Source of the DNA: Bradyrhizobium arachidis
GTDB lineage: Bacteria > Pseudomonadota > Alphaproteobacteria > Rhizobiales > Xanthobacteraceae
Direction of reading: 5' to 3'
Length of the DNA: 64,000 nucleotides
Assembly: GCF_015291705.1 (NCBI RefSeq)
Contig: NZ_CP030050.1
Coordinates: 1,240,001-1,304,000, forward strand
The notes under the pieces were generated by a model, which was given only the letters and a program-made list of their open reading frames with translations, was not told the origin of the DNA and made no database searches. The position numbers and the translations under genes are program-made. This document shows positions 47,049 through 55,612 of this stretch, in pieces. Position 1 is the first letter of the stretch. Each line of letters starts with the position of its first letter.

Positions 47049-48416
47049 CTATTTGCCAAACGCCAGCACGTGCAGCCCCAGCCGCTGCCGCACGATCCAG
47101 AACAGCAGCACCGTCTCGAATGTGAGCGAGATCGAGGTTGCGGCCGCGGCGCCGTGGCCGCCGTAGCGCGGCACCAGGGCAATGCAGAGCACGAGGTTCA
47201 TCACGAAGGCCAGCGCGTAGGCGAGGGCGCAGATCTTCTGCTGGCCGAGCATGTTGAGCAGTCGCTCGACTGGCCCGATCGCGGCGCGCACGACGAGGCC
47301 GATGGCGGCGACGAACATGATGTCGTAGCCGACCACAAATTGCGGTCCGAACAGCCAGAGCAGCGGCTTGCCGAGCGCGAGCAGCACGACCGTTGCCGCC
47401 AGCGACGGCCAGAACGTCCAGTTGATGGCATGCGCCACATAAGCCGACAGCCGCGCCTTGTCGCCGAGGGCGTTGTATTCGGCGAAGCGATGCGCCGTCG
47501 TCGCCGACATCGCGTAGTGGATGAACGACACCAGCGCCAGCGTCTTCACCACGGCGAAATACACGCCGACCTCGTCGGATGGACGGAACTGCTGCAGCAC
47601 CAGCACGTCGGTGTAGGACAGCAGCAGATAAAAACTTTCGACCAGCAGGATCGGGAGTGACACCGCGAGCCAGCCGCTGATGTCGTAAGCCTTGGGGCCC
47701 GGCTCGATGTGATCGGCGAGCTTGCGGTTCAGCACCACCATCTGCCCGGTCATCGCGATCCACACCGCACCGAGGCTTGCGACCATCGCGGCGACCGCGC
47801 CGAGATGATAGCCGAGCAGGAACGCCGCGGCGGTGATGCCGATGATCAGCGCCTGGCGGATGATGAATTGCGGCATCAGGCCGAGCTGCATCCAGTCATG
47901 CGAGCGCGCGATGCCGTCCTGGGTGTTGGCAACGACGAAGGCGGGCAGCGTCATGCAGCCGATATAGAGCGGCAGCTCCTCGGCCGGGTTGATCCAGGGC
48001 GACAGCAGCCTGACGATGCCGGCAAGGGCGAGCGACACCAGTGTGGAGACGGCAAAGGTCAGCCAGCGGCTGCCGGAGAGGAAGCCGCGCAGCAGCGCAT
48101 GCTCACCGCTGGTGCGGTACTCCGGAATGATCTTCTGCGCGGAGGCGGAGATGCCGAAATCCATCATGCTGCCGAGCAGCAGCACCCAGGTCCAGACATA
48201 GACATAGATGCCGTAGTCGGAGGTACCCATCCAGCGCGCCAGCAGCACCTGCGAGAAATAGGCGAGGCCCGCGCTGATGACGCGGATGATGAAGATGGTG
48301 CCCGCCAGCCGCCGCGTCAGCGACGCCTCGCTCGATCCGCCGGTCAACCTGGCCCGCAGCCGCGCGATCAGCCCGGCCGGTCCGGTCGTTGCGGGTTCTG
48401 CATCCATCACGGCCAA
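47049..48416 (-). CDS. Oligosaccharide flippase (polysaccharide transport family)
   Basis: A 455-residue membrane protein with 12-14 predicted helices. The opening GTIFIIRVISAGLAYFSQVLLARWMG resembles Wzx-type flippases, which move lipid-linked sugars across the inner membrane. No glycosyltransferase genes adjoin it, so the polysaccharide cannot be named. Start at the first ATG; another ATG is three codons on. The 186-base gap from 46863 shows no gene. Confidence 0.87.
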   Translation of the reverse strand: MAVMDAEPATTGPAGLIARLRARLTGGSSEASLTRRLAGTIFIIRVISAGLAYFSQVLLARWMGTSDYGIYVYVWTWVLLLGSMMDFGISASAQKIIPEYRTSGEHALLRGFLSGSRWLTFAVSTLVSLALAGIVRLLSPWINPAEELPLYIGCMTLPAFVVANTQDGIARSHDWMQLGLMPQFIIRQALIIGITAAAFLLGYHLGAVAAMVASLGAVWIAMTGQMVVLNRKLADHIEPGPKAYDISGWLAVSLPILLVESFYLLLSYTDVLVLQQFRPSDEVGVYFAVVKTLALVSFIHYAMSATTAHRFAEYNALGDKARLSAYVAHAINWTFWPSLAATVVLLALGKPLLWLFGPQFVVGYDIMFVAAIGLVVRAAIGPVERLLNMLGQQKICALAYALAFVMNLVLCIALVPRYGGHGAAAATSISLTFETVLLFWIVRQRLGLHVLAFGK

Positions 48417-48517
48417 TTCGAAGAATCCCCAGGCGCCCGCAGTCTGCGGCAGGCTTGGGAATTAGCAACCATTCGTTAAGATTCGGTTGGGTGGGCGTGC
48501 AGTCGCGCCAACTGCGG

Positions 48518-48654
48518 TGTCGTCCCCGCGAAGGCGGGGACCCATAGCCACAGGGAGAAATTGTAGCGCGAGCTGATAAACTCCGAGTCTTCGCCAAACC
48601 ACGGCCTGTGGTTATGGATCCCGGGCTCGCGCTGCGCGCGCCCCGGGACGACAG
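48518..48654. repeat. Long palindromic repeat (acccataaccacagg family), copy C, inverted centre
   Basis: About 137 bases with outer ends tgtcgtcccc and gggacgacag and inner acccatagccacagg / cctgtggttatggat. The asymmetric centre (aactccgagtcttcgccaaac) is in the opposite orientation to that in copies A and B. It occupies most of the gap between the flippase gene and the DsbD-like gene. Confidence 0.83.
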
Positions 48655-48724
48655 CGGAATATGAAGCGCTGGCAGAGCAACTCACTCGCCGCGTCCTGAC
48701 TGCCGCCGCGACGACAGCTCCGCC

Positions 48725-49564
48725 TCAATCCAAACTCGTATTGAACTCGTACGACTTCTCCGGCCCGACCAGCGTGAATTTCAACGCCGCCCCATCAGGC
48801 TTGGCCCCCGGCGGCAGCCCGTCGAGCTCGAAGGTAAATCGCTTCACGCCCGGCGGTGCCTGGTCGACCGGGGCCGGAATCGGCAAGGCCCAGTCCGGCG
48901 TCGGCCCTTCCACGAACAGGTTGACGTTGCGCTTGTCAGGCACGACCACGTCGACCACCACGTTCTTGGGCCCATCGCGCTTGACGTCGCGGATGGTCAG
49001 CGGATTGGGATCGCCGATATTGGCCGGCTTCGGCACCGTGTCGAGTGCGGCGCGCAAATTCGCGTCCTCGGTCGAGGCGACGTTGTTGAAGCCGAGCTCG
49101 GCACTGGCCTCGACGGGAATGCAGAGCTTCTCGCACACGGCGTAGTTGATCTCGGCGCGCAAGGTCACCGGCTTGTCGGCGGCCTTGGGCACGATGCGCA
49201 GGGGCAGCACGATCTGGTCGTGATAGCCGATCGAGTGGCCGCCCGCGCCGTCGTCGAATTTCTGCGGCGCCGGCCACATCACCGTCACCGCTTCGACATT
49301 ATCCGACTTCGAGAAGTCGAACCGCGGCGGAACGCCGGAATCGCCCGGCATGCGCCAATAGGTCTTCCAGCCGGGCTGGATCTGGAAGGAGATACCGCCG
49401 AGCAGCACCGCGCCGCTGCGCGAGCCCGCGACCAGCCGCACCGCGGAGTGTCCGTCGCGCTGCCAGGGCGAGGCGTCGTCGGCATGAGCCGCGAACGCCA
49501 GCGACGACGCAAGCAGGGTTGTCGCGACGCCAATCGCCGCACGCAGGGGAACTCTTGTCAGCAT
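48725..49564 (-). CDS. DsbD-alpha-like periplasmic disulfide-interchange domain protein
   Basis: A 279-residue secreted protein with signal peptide ending AAHADD (about residue 29). The body matches the N-terminal domain of DsbD, including SFQIQPGWKTYWRMPGDSG and the Cys pair CEKLCIPVEA. Unlike full DsbD it lacks the transmembrane and thioredoxin domains, so it may take electrons from a separate partner. The target is unknown. It is divergent from yqgE. Confidence 0.83.
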   Translation of the reverse strand: MLTRVPLRAAIGVATTLLASSLAFAAHADDASPWQRDGHSAVRLVAGSRSGAVLLGGISFQIQPGWKTYWRMPGDSGVPPRFDFSKSDNVEAVTVMWPAPQKFDDGAGGHSIGYHDQIVLPLRIVPKAADKPVTLRAEINYAVCEKLCIPVEASAELGFNNVASTEDANLRAALDTVPKPANIGDPNPLTIRDVKRDGPKNVVVDVVVPDKRNVNLFVEGPTPDWALPIPAPVDQAPPGVKRFTFELDGLPPGAKPDGAALKFTLVGPEKSYEFNTSLD

Positions 49565-49705
49565 GGCACGTCTTTACAGGGTCACCCTGGGCCAAACCAT
49601 TGAATTGCTTGTGATGGATGCACTTGAATCAAGTCTCTGCAAGCCTTGATTTGACAGCGGCCCGGCCCGACATCAGGATAGGAATTGAAACCGGAGTGCT
49701 TCACC

Positions 49706-50350
49706 ATGGCTCCTACAGGCAAGAGGACGGGCGAAAGCACCCGCAGCGCAGGCCCTGCGCTCCCCAGCTCGGCCGGTTATCTGGACGGCCGGCTCCTGAT
49801 CGCAATGCCCGTGATGGGTGACTCCCGCTTCGAACGCTCGGTGATCTATCTCTGCGCCCATTCGGCCGAGGGCGCGATGGGCATCATCGTCAACCAGCCG
49901 GCCGGCAGCATCGACTTTCCCGAGCTCTTGCAGCAGCTCGGCATCATCAAGAAGGGCGAGCACATCAAGCTGCCCGGGAATGCCGAAACCATGAAGGTAT
50001 TGCAGGGCGGTCCCGTCGACACCGGCCGCGGCTTCGTGCTGCATTCCAGCGACTTCTACATCGAGAAGGCGACGCTGCGCATCGACGACGGTGTCTGCCT
50101 CACCGCGACCGTCGACATCCTGCGCGCGATCGCCAACGGCTCCGGCCCCAAGCACGCCATCCTCGCACTCGGCTATGCCGGCTGGGCGCCGGGCCAGCTC
50201 GAGACCGAGATCCAGAGCAATGGCTGGCTGCATTGCGACGCCGATGCCGACCTGATCTTCGGCGACGATGTCGAGGAGAAGTACGGCCGGGCGCTACGCA
50301 AGATCGGCATCGATCCCGGCATGCTCTCGAACGAGGCCGGGCACGCGTAG
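49706..50350 (+). CDS. YqgE/AlgH family protein
   Basis: A 214-residue protein with the family's features: [40 protein letters not shown] and [15 protein letters not shown]. The family is widespread in Gram-negative bacteria with no settled function. The ATG at 49706 has ccggag about nine bases upstream; a TTG seven codons earlier (49685) is less likely. Confidence 0.93.
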   Translation: MAPTGKRTGESTRSAGPALPSSAGYLDGRLLIAMPVMGDSRFERSVIYLCAHSAEGAMGIIVNQPAGSIDFPELLQQLGIIKKGEHIKLPGNAETMKVLQGGPVDTGRGFVLHSSDFYIEKATLRIDDGVCLTATVDILRAIANGSGPKHAILALGYAGWAPGQLETEIQSNGWLHCDADADLIFGDDVEEKYGRALRKIGIDPGMLSNEAGHA

Positions 50351-50369
50351 CTGGCGCAGCGCCCTCCGC

Positions 50370-50559
50370 TGTCGTCCCGGACAAGCGGAGATTCTGGCAA
50401 CGCGTAGCGTTGTCCAGAACGTAGCGCCGATCCAGGACCCATAACCACAGGATGAAGTTTGAGGCAGGCTGGTCACCGCTAGCCTTCGCCAAACCACTCC
50501 CTGTGGTTATGGGTCCCGGATCGGCGCTCCGCTTCGCTGCGCTTGTCCGGGACGACAGG
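50370..50559. repeat. Long palindromic repeat (acccataaccacagg family), copy D, enlarged
   Basis: About 190 bases, the longest copy. Outer ends tgtcgtcccggacaagcg and cgcttgtccgggacgac, inner acccataaccacagg / cctgtggttatgggt. Compared with copy A it has an extra inner segment of about 30 bases near 50388-50425 (cgtagcgttgtccagaacg). It fills the gap between yqgE and the convergent dioxygenase gene. Confidence 0.85.
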
Positions 50560-50570
50560 GTAGTATGTCG

Positions 50571-51458
50571 CTACTCCGCCGCCTGCTGCTGCACCGTCGG
50601 CTCGGTCCCCGCCACCGTCGCCCTGCGCATGTCGCGCGGCTGGGACTGGTCGTAGCGGCGGACGCGGTGCATGGTCTGGCGGTTGTCCCACATCACGAGG
50701 TCATGCAGCTTCCATTTGTGGACATAGACGAACTCTGCTTGCGTCGCATGCTCGTTGAGGTCGCGCAGCAGCAGGCGTCCCTCCGGCATGCTCATGCCGA
50801 CCACCTTGCCGGCGTGCGATGACAGATACAGCGACTTGCGGCGATGCACCGGATGGGTGCGCACCAGCCGTTGCAGCACTGGCTTGAACATCTCCTTTTC
50901 TTCTTCGGTATATTCGGTGAAGCCGAGCGATCCCCGCGAATACATCAGCGAGTGCTCGCAGACGAGGTCCTCGAGCTCCGCCTTGATCTCGTCGTCGAGC
51001 GCGTCATAGGCCGCGCGCATGTCGGCGAATTCGGTGTTGCCGCCCTTCGGGTTCACCACGCGCGCCGACAGCAGCGAGAACTTTGCCGGGATCGGGCGGA
51101 ACGAGCTGTCGGAATGCCACAGGCAGTTGCCGAGATTGAACAGATGCGTGCGGCTGTCCTTGGCCAGCGGCTTGCCGTCCTTGCCGAGATTGGAGACGTC
51201 GTTGAGGCCGGACTGAAGACGGTAGTCCTTTTCCTTGGTCACGGTGCCGCCGCGCGCATCCTCGCGCTGGCCGAAGTTGAGCGCAAACGCCATCTGCTGC
51301 TCGTCGGTGATGTCCTGGTCGTGGAAGACCAGCACCGCGTACTTGTCCATTCCCGCCTCGACCTCGCGCGCCTCGTCCGGTGTCAGCGGCTTGCGCAGAT
51401 CGAGGCCCGAAACCTCGCCGACAAAATGCTTCTGAAGCTGCCGGATGGCGATCGTCAT
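50571..51458 (-). CDS. TfdA-alpha-like alpha-ketoglutarate-dependent dioxygenase
   Basis: A 295-residue Fe(II)/alpha-ketoglutarate dioxygenase. Iron ligands are H115 and D117 (LWHSDSSF) and H264 (MHRVRRY); the ketoglutarate-binding arginine is near 278 (DMRRATVAG). Its sequence closely resembles the TfdA-alpha proteins of Bradyrhizobium, which cleave the ether bond of phenoxyalkanoates; that match is from memory. Its native substrate is unknown. The SDR gene directly upstream on the same strand (98-base gap) may act on its product. Confidence 0.88.
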   Translation of the reverse strand: MTIAIRQLQKHFVGEVSGLDLRKPLTPDEAREVEAGMDKYAVLVFHDQDITDEQQMAFALNFGQREDARGGTVTKEKDYRLQSGLNDVSNLGKDGKPLAKDSRTHLFNLGNCLWHSDSSFRPIPAKFSLLSARVVNPKGGNTEFADMRAAYDALDDEIKAELEDLVCEHSLMYSRGSLGFTEYTEEEKEMFKPVLQRLVRTHPVHRRKSLYLSSHAGKVVGMSMPEGRLLLRDLNEHATQAEFVYVHKWKLHDLVMWDNRQTMHRVRRYDQSQPRDMRRATVAGTEPTVQQQAAE

Positions 51459-51556
51459 GGCGTTTTCTCCCGCTGGCTGCGAGCGGTTGGTCCCGCTCTG
51501 TCAGTGAAAAAGCTACTCCTGCACTCGGAGTTGTCAACGCGCGGCGCGCATAGCTC

Positions 51557-52336
51557 TCACGCGTTGCGCGCCATCAACCCGCCGTCGACTGGGATCACCG
51601 CGCCCGTGAGGAAAGACGCCGCCGGCAGACACAGGCTCAGCGTCATATGCGCGACCTCTTCGGGGTCGCCGTAGCGGCCGAGTGCCGTGCGGCGCTTGGC
51701 GTAGATGGTCTTGTGCTCCTCCGAGATGCGGTCGGTGATCGCGGTGCGGATCGGCCCCGGGCAGATGCAGTTGACCGTGATGCCCTCGCGGCCGAGCTCG
51801 ACCGCGAGCGAGCGGGTCAGGCTCGCCACGCCGCCCTTCGCCGCCGAATAGGGGCTGTGCAGCGCGGTGGCGCCGAGCGCCTCGGTCGAGGCGATGTTGA
51901 CGATGCGCGGGCTCTTCGACTTACGCAAATGCGGCAGCGCGGCGCGGATGATGCGCGGATGCGCCGTCAGCATCACGGCGATGCCCTTGGCCCAGGCGTC
52001 TTCATAAGTCTCGTCGTCGATCGGGACGCGTACGGAGATGCCTGCATTGTTGACGATGATGTCGAGTCCGCCGAAATGCGCGGCGACATCGCCGACGACG
52101 CGCTTGATCTCGCCGGCATCGGCGACGTCGAGCTTCCACGCCTTCGCCGCGCCGCCGCTCGCCGCGATCTCCTTGGCAACGGATAGCGCGCCTTGCTCGT
52201 CATAATCGGTGACGGCAACGTTCGCGCCCTCGGTCGCAAATACGCGCGCGGTCGCGCGTCCCATGCCGCTGGCGGCGCCGGTGACGAGAACGGTCAGGCC
52301 CTTCACCGACCGGCTGAGCTCTCTGGACTCGGTCAT
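51557..52336 (-). CDS. Short-chain dehydrogenase/reductase
   Basis: A 259-residue SDR. Cofactor motif TGAASGMGRATARVF (about residues 18-32), NNAGISVRVPID, and catalytic Ser with the YSAAKGG pair. The C-terminal PVDGGLMARNA is typical. The start is the ATG before TESRELSRS. The substrate is unknown. It is divergently transcribed from a second SDR gene, with a 97-base gap containing both promoters, and lies upstream of the TfdA-like gene. Confidence 0.87.
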   Translation of the reverse strand: MTESRELSRSVKGLTVLVTGAASGMGRATARVFATEGANVAVTDYDEQGALSVAKEIAASGGAAKAWKLDVADAGEIKRVVGDVAAHFGGLDIIVNNAGISVRVPIDDETYEDAWAKGIAVMLTAHPRIIRAALPHLRKSKSPRIVNIASTEALGATALHSPYSAAKGGVASLTRSLAVELGREGITVNCICPGPIRTAITDRISEEHKTIYAKRRTALGRYGDPEEVAHMTLSLCLPAASFLTGAVIPVDGGLMARNA

Positions 52337-52433
52337 GCTGTTTCCTCGCAGCGTCTTGCTTGTTGTTATGATTGACAAGGCTGGCATCGATCCGCAGACA
52401 GGTCAAACAAGCAAAACAAGAAGGGAGGCCGCC

Positions 52434-53171
52434 ATGGCGAACGAGCTCGATTTCTCAGGCAAGCAGGTGCTGGTCGTCGGCGGTTCCAGCGGCATCGGCA
52501 ACGGCATCGCGCAGGCCTTTCGCGTCAGGGGCGCTAGCGTTGCGGTTTGCGGCACGCGTGCTCATGCAACGGAATATTCGGCGGCGGAAGGCTCCGATCT
52601 CACCGGTCTCGCGTACGCGCAACTCGACGTCAGCAATGCCGGTGCCATCGAGGCGTTCACGCCGTCCTTCGACCGGCTCGATATCCTGGTGCTCGCGCAG
52701 GGGGCGGTGATCTATCGCCGCGGCGAGTTCGAGATGAGCGGCTTCCGCAAGGTCGTCGAGGTCAATCTGATGAGCCTGATGGCGTGCGCAACGCGATTCC
52801 ATTCCATGTTGCGAGACGCCAAGGGCGCGCTGATCATGGTGTCCTCGACCGCGGCCTATCACTCCACCATGGGCAATCCCGCCTACAACGCCTCGAAGAC
52901 CGGCGCGGTCGGATTGACGCGCACGCTCGGCGAGGCGTGGGCCGAGGACGGCATCCGTGTCAACGGCATCGCGCCGGGCCTCGTCGACACCAAGATGACG
53001 AAGGTGACGACGGACAATCCCAAGCGGCTCGAAGGTGCACTTTTGCGCATTCCGCTGCGGCGATTGGGCACGCCCGCCGACATGGCGGGCGCCGCACTGT
53101 TCCTGGCCTCGCCGCTGTCGTCCTACATCATCGGCCAGACGCTGGTCGTCGATGGGGGACTCATTCTCTAA
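52434..53171 (+). CDS. Short-chain dehydrogenase/reductase
   Basis: A 245-residue SDR. Cofactor motif GGSSGIGNGIAQAF near the N-terminus, catalytic YNASKTG near residue 148, and DGGLIL at the end. The usual NNAG segment is replaced by LAQGAV, so it belongs to a divergent branch. A strong gaagggagg ribosome binding site supports this ATG rather than the much longer in-frame extension that runs into the neighbouring SDR. The substrate is unknown. Confidence 0.87.
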   Translation: MANELDFSGKQVLVVGGSSGIGNGIAQAFRVRGASVAVCGTRAHATEYSAAEGSDLTGLAYAQLDVSNAGAIEAFTPSFDRLDILVLAQGAVIYRRGEFEMSGFRKVVEVNLMSLMACATRFHSMLRDAKGALIMVSSTAAYHSTMGNPAYNASKTGAVGLTRTLGEAWAEDGIRVNGIAPGLVDTKMTKVTTDNPKRLEGALLRIPLRRLGTPADMAGAALFLASPLSSYIIGQTLVVDGGLIL

Positions 53172-53231
53172 CTCGCTGGAACCCCGCCGCGCCTGATCGG
53201 TTACTTGGGCTGACCCCCGAGGAGGAGCATC

Positions 53232-53603
53232 ATGGACACGGATCGGATTGTCGGATCGGCGAAGGAATATGCCGGACGCGCGGAAGGCGCAGTCGGAGAC
53301 ATGGCAGGCGATGCCAAGACGCAGGCGTCGGGCAAGGCACGCGAAGCCGCAGGCACGGTGCAGAACCTCTACGGCCAGGCCAAGGATGCCGTGCGCGATG
53401 CTGCGGACACCGCGACGGGCTACGCCAAGGACGCCTATGAGAACAGCGGCGACACCTTCCGCGATGGCACACAGGCGCTGTCGAAGAAGGTGCAGGACAA
53501 TCCGCTCGGCGCGCTGCTGGTCGCCGGCGGTATCGGCTTCGCACTCGCCCTGCTGATGTCGCGCCCCGCACGTCGCCCGCCGCCGTCGCGCTGGCGCTAT
53601 TGA
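53232..53603 (+). CDS. CsbD-like protein with C-terminal membrane anchor
   Basis: A 123-residue protein. The N-terminal half has CsbD/LEA-like repeats (MDTDRIVGSAKEYAGRAEGA, GQAKDAVRDAADTATGYAKDAY). The C-terminus is a single membrane helix (LGALLVAGGIGFALALLMSR) followed by a basic tail, like the tail of DUF883 proteins, so it looks like a chimera of the two. A gaggagg site is five to eight bases before the ATG. A general stress role is inferred. Confidence 0.82.
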   Translation: MDTDRIVGSAKEYAGRAEGAVGDMAGDAKTQASGKAREAAGTVQNLYGQAKDAVRDAADTATGYAKDAYENSGDTFRDGTQALSKKVQDNPLGALLVAGGIGFALALLMSRPARRPPPSRWRY

Positions 53604-53621
53604 GGCTGAGCGACCCGCCAC

Positions 53622-53715
53622 GTCATTCCGGGGCGCCGCGTTTACGCGGCGGACCCGGAATCCAGATGTGACGGCACGAGATTCCGGGTTCGCGCTACGC
53701 GCGCCCCGGAATGAC
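53622..53715. repeat. Palindromic repeat, gtcattccgg family, copy 3
   Basis: About 94 bases with arms gtcattccggggcgc / gcgccccggaatgac and inner pair acccggaatc / gattccgggt. It is between the CsbD-like gene and the convergent DUF459 gene, close to both stop codons. Confidence 0.87.
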
Positions 53716-53735
53716 ATCTGACATCACTCAGCAAG

Positions 53736-55442
53736 CTACCGGAAAATCTCGGCCGAGCGCCCGACATTGCCAGGCGGCCGCGGGATCGCGGGGTTGGGAT
53801 TCGGATTGCGCGGCGCCGGCGCGAATTGACGCGGCGGTGGCTGCGGCGAGCCGAAGCCGAAGAAATCGCGAAATGATGGCGCGGCCTGCGCCGGCTGCTG
53901 TGGCGGTGCCGGCGGCTTCTTCGGCGCGAGCTTCGGCGGCGCGAGCGCGGCGGCGGCACCCGTGCCTGCCGAACCCGGGGCGGCACCGCCCTCAGGCGTC
54001 GTCGCCGCCATCGGCGTATCGCCCTTGGCCTGCTCGCGGCCGACTTCGCGGCGCGGCCAGGCATAATCGTCGGCGCGGCCTGCGGGCGCCGTCAGCGGCT
54101 CACCCTTCACCATCGTCTTGGCAGCGAGCGCATCGACGGCGGCGGGACGCGAGCCCGGTCCGCCCAGCAATTGATCGGTCGAGATCGAGGCCGCCACCAG
54201 CGGCACGATCGGGCCGGCCAGCGGCCGCGGCGCCGGCTTGCCGGGCTCGGCGCTGGTGTCGGGCGTCGCCGGCTCGCTCGGCAGCGCGATCGGGCCGGAG
54301 CGGCCCGCCAACAGGCGCGTGATCTCGCGCTCGACATAGTGCGCGAGCTTGCGCGCGCCGGCCTTGGTGAAATAGACGCCGTCACCGCTGCGCAGCTGGC
54401 GGATCTGGCCTTCGAAGTCCGGGCCCTTCTGGAGGAAGCGGCCGGCTTCGTCGACGAAGCCGTCCCAGACGTCGACATAGGTGATTCCGGCCTTGGCCGC
54501 GCCCTCGCGGTAGAGCGAATCCAGGAACAGCATGTCCGCCGTGCCCTTGGGGCCGCGGATCGCGGGCAGGCCGACCCAGAGCACCGGCACGCCCTTGGCC
54601 TTGAGGACGTTCGCGAGCTCCTCGATCTTCTTGCCGTAGAGTTCGACCCAGCGCTCGTCGCGGAATTCATAGACGCCGTTCGGATTGCGCGCCGTCTTTT
54701 CCGGCGCGGCCGCAGGCGTGTCGGCGTTGTCGGCATCATCCTGCGGCAGATCGGTGTCGGCCGGCTTGTCGTCGGGCTTGGCGGCGGTGTCCGGCTTGGC
54801 GTCGCCGGGCTTGGCCTCACCCGGCTTGGTTTGCGGCTTGGCGCGCGCGCCCTTGTCGTTCTTCTTGTCCTTGTCTTTGTCCGACTTGTCGACAACCGGC
54901 TCGCGGATCGAGATGCGGTCGTTGAGACCGAGCATGACGACGATGACGTCAGGCTTTTCGGTCTCGAGGATACCTCTGGCCGCCGCCGCCCAATCCGAGG
55001 GCTCGCCCTTCGGCTGGTACTTGATCAGGCCCGAGGTGGTCTTGTGCTTGCGGATCACGCCCATGTCGGGCTGCTCGGTGTAGGCGTCTTCGAGGCCATA
55101 GGCGAGCCAGTCGGCCATGGCATCGCCGATCACGAGCACGTTCTTGTCGGGCGTGGTGTCGCGCTTGGCTGGTGCCGGCGCGCGCGAAAAATCCTGACGC
55201 GGGGCCTGCTGTTGTGGTTGCTGGAACGGCGCGAAGAAATCACCGCCGAACCAGCCACCGCCACCACCGCCTTGACGCGGCGGCGGGGCCTGGCGTTGCG
55301 GTGGGCCGCCGAAGCCGGGGAAGTTGAAGAACTGCGCCGAGGCAGGTCCCGCGATCGAGACCAGGATCGCAAGCGCCGTCCCCAGCGCGATCAACGGGCC
55401 GGTCTCGGTCAGCGCCTTGAAGAAAGACTTTGGCTTCGACAT
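53736..55442 (-). CDS. DUF459 SGNH-type hydrolase, exported, low-complexity rich
   Basis: A 568-residue protein with a hydrophobic N-terminal segment (about 15-35) and a Gln/Pro/Gly-rich stretch to about 95. The SGNH core follows, with the block I-like VLVIGDAMADWLAYGLEDAY, block III GLNDRIS, and the C-terminal DGVYFTKAGARKLAHY. Around 185-255 there is a highly charged Lys/Asp/Pro insert. The C-terminal 170 residues are Pro/Ala-rich. It may deacylate a cell-envelope polysaccharide or lipid; the substrate is unknown. Confidence 0.85.
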   Translation of the reverse strand: MSKPKSFFKALTETGPLIALGTALAILVSIAGPASAQFFNFPGFGGPPQRQAPPPRQGGGGGGWFGGDFFAPFQQPQQQAPRQDFSRAPAPAKRDTTPDKNVLVIGDAMADWLAYGLEDAYTEQPDMGVIRKHKTTSGLIKYQPKGEPSDWAAAARGILETEKPDVIVVMLGLNDRISIREPVVDKSDKDKDKKNDKGARAKPQTKPGEAKPGDAKPDTAAKPDDKPADTDLPQDDADNADTPAAAPEKTARNPNGVYEFRDERWVELYGKKIEELANVLKAKGVPVLWVGLPAIRGPKGTADMLFLDSLYREGAAKAGITYVDVWDGFVDEAGRFLQKGPDFEGQIRQLRSGDGVYFTKAGARKLAHYVEREITRLLAGRSGPIALPSEPATPDTSAEPGKPAPRPLAGPIVPLVAASISTDQLLGGPGSRPAAVDALAAKTMVKGEPLTAPAGRADDYAWPRREVGREQAKGDTPMAATTPEGGAAPGSAGTGAAAALAPPKLAPKKPPAPPQQPAQAAPSFRDFFGFGSPQPPPRQFAPAPRNPNPNPAIPRPPGNVGRSAEIFR

Positions 55443-55612
55443 GCGATCTCGGGCACGCGCAATAGGGATCGGGATAGGCTCGATATAATAACGGAATCAG
55501 GCGCCAAACGGGCAGATTCCGTCACAGATTCTTTGCCCATACACCGGGGAACTGCCGCCGCCGTCAAGGCTGCCAGCCAAAATCCCTGTTCAGGGTTACT
55601 TTCGGCGCGATT

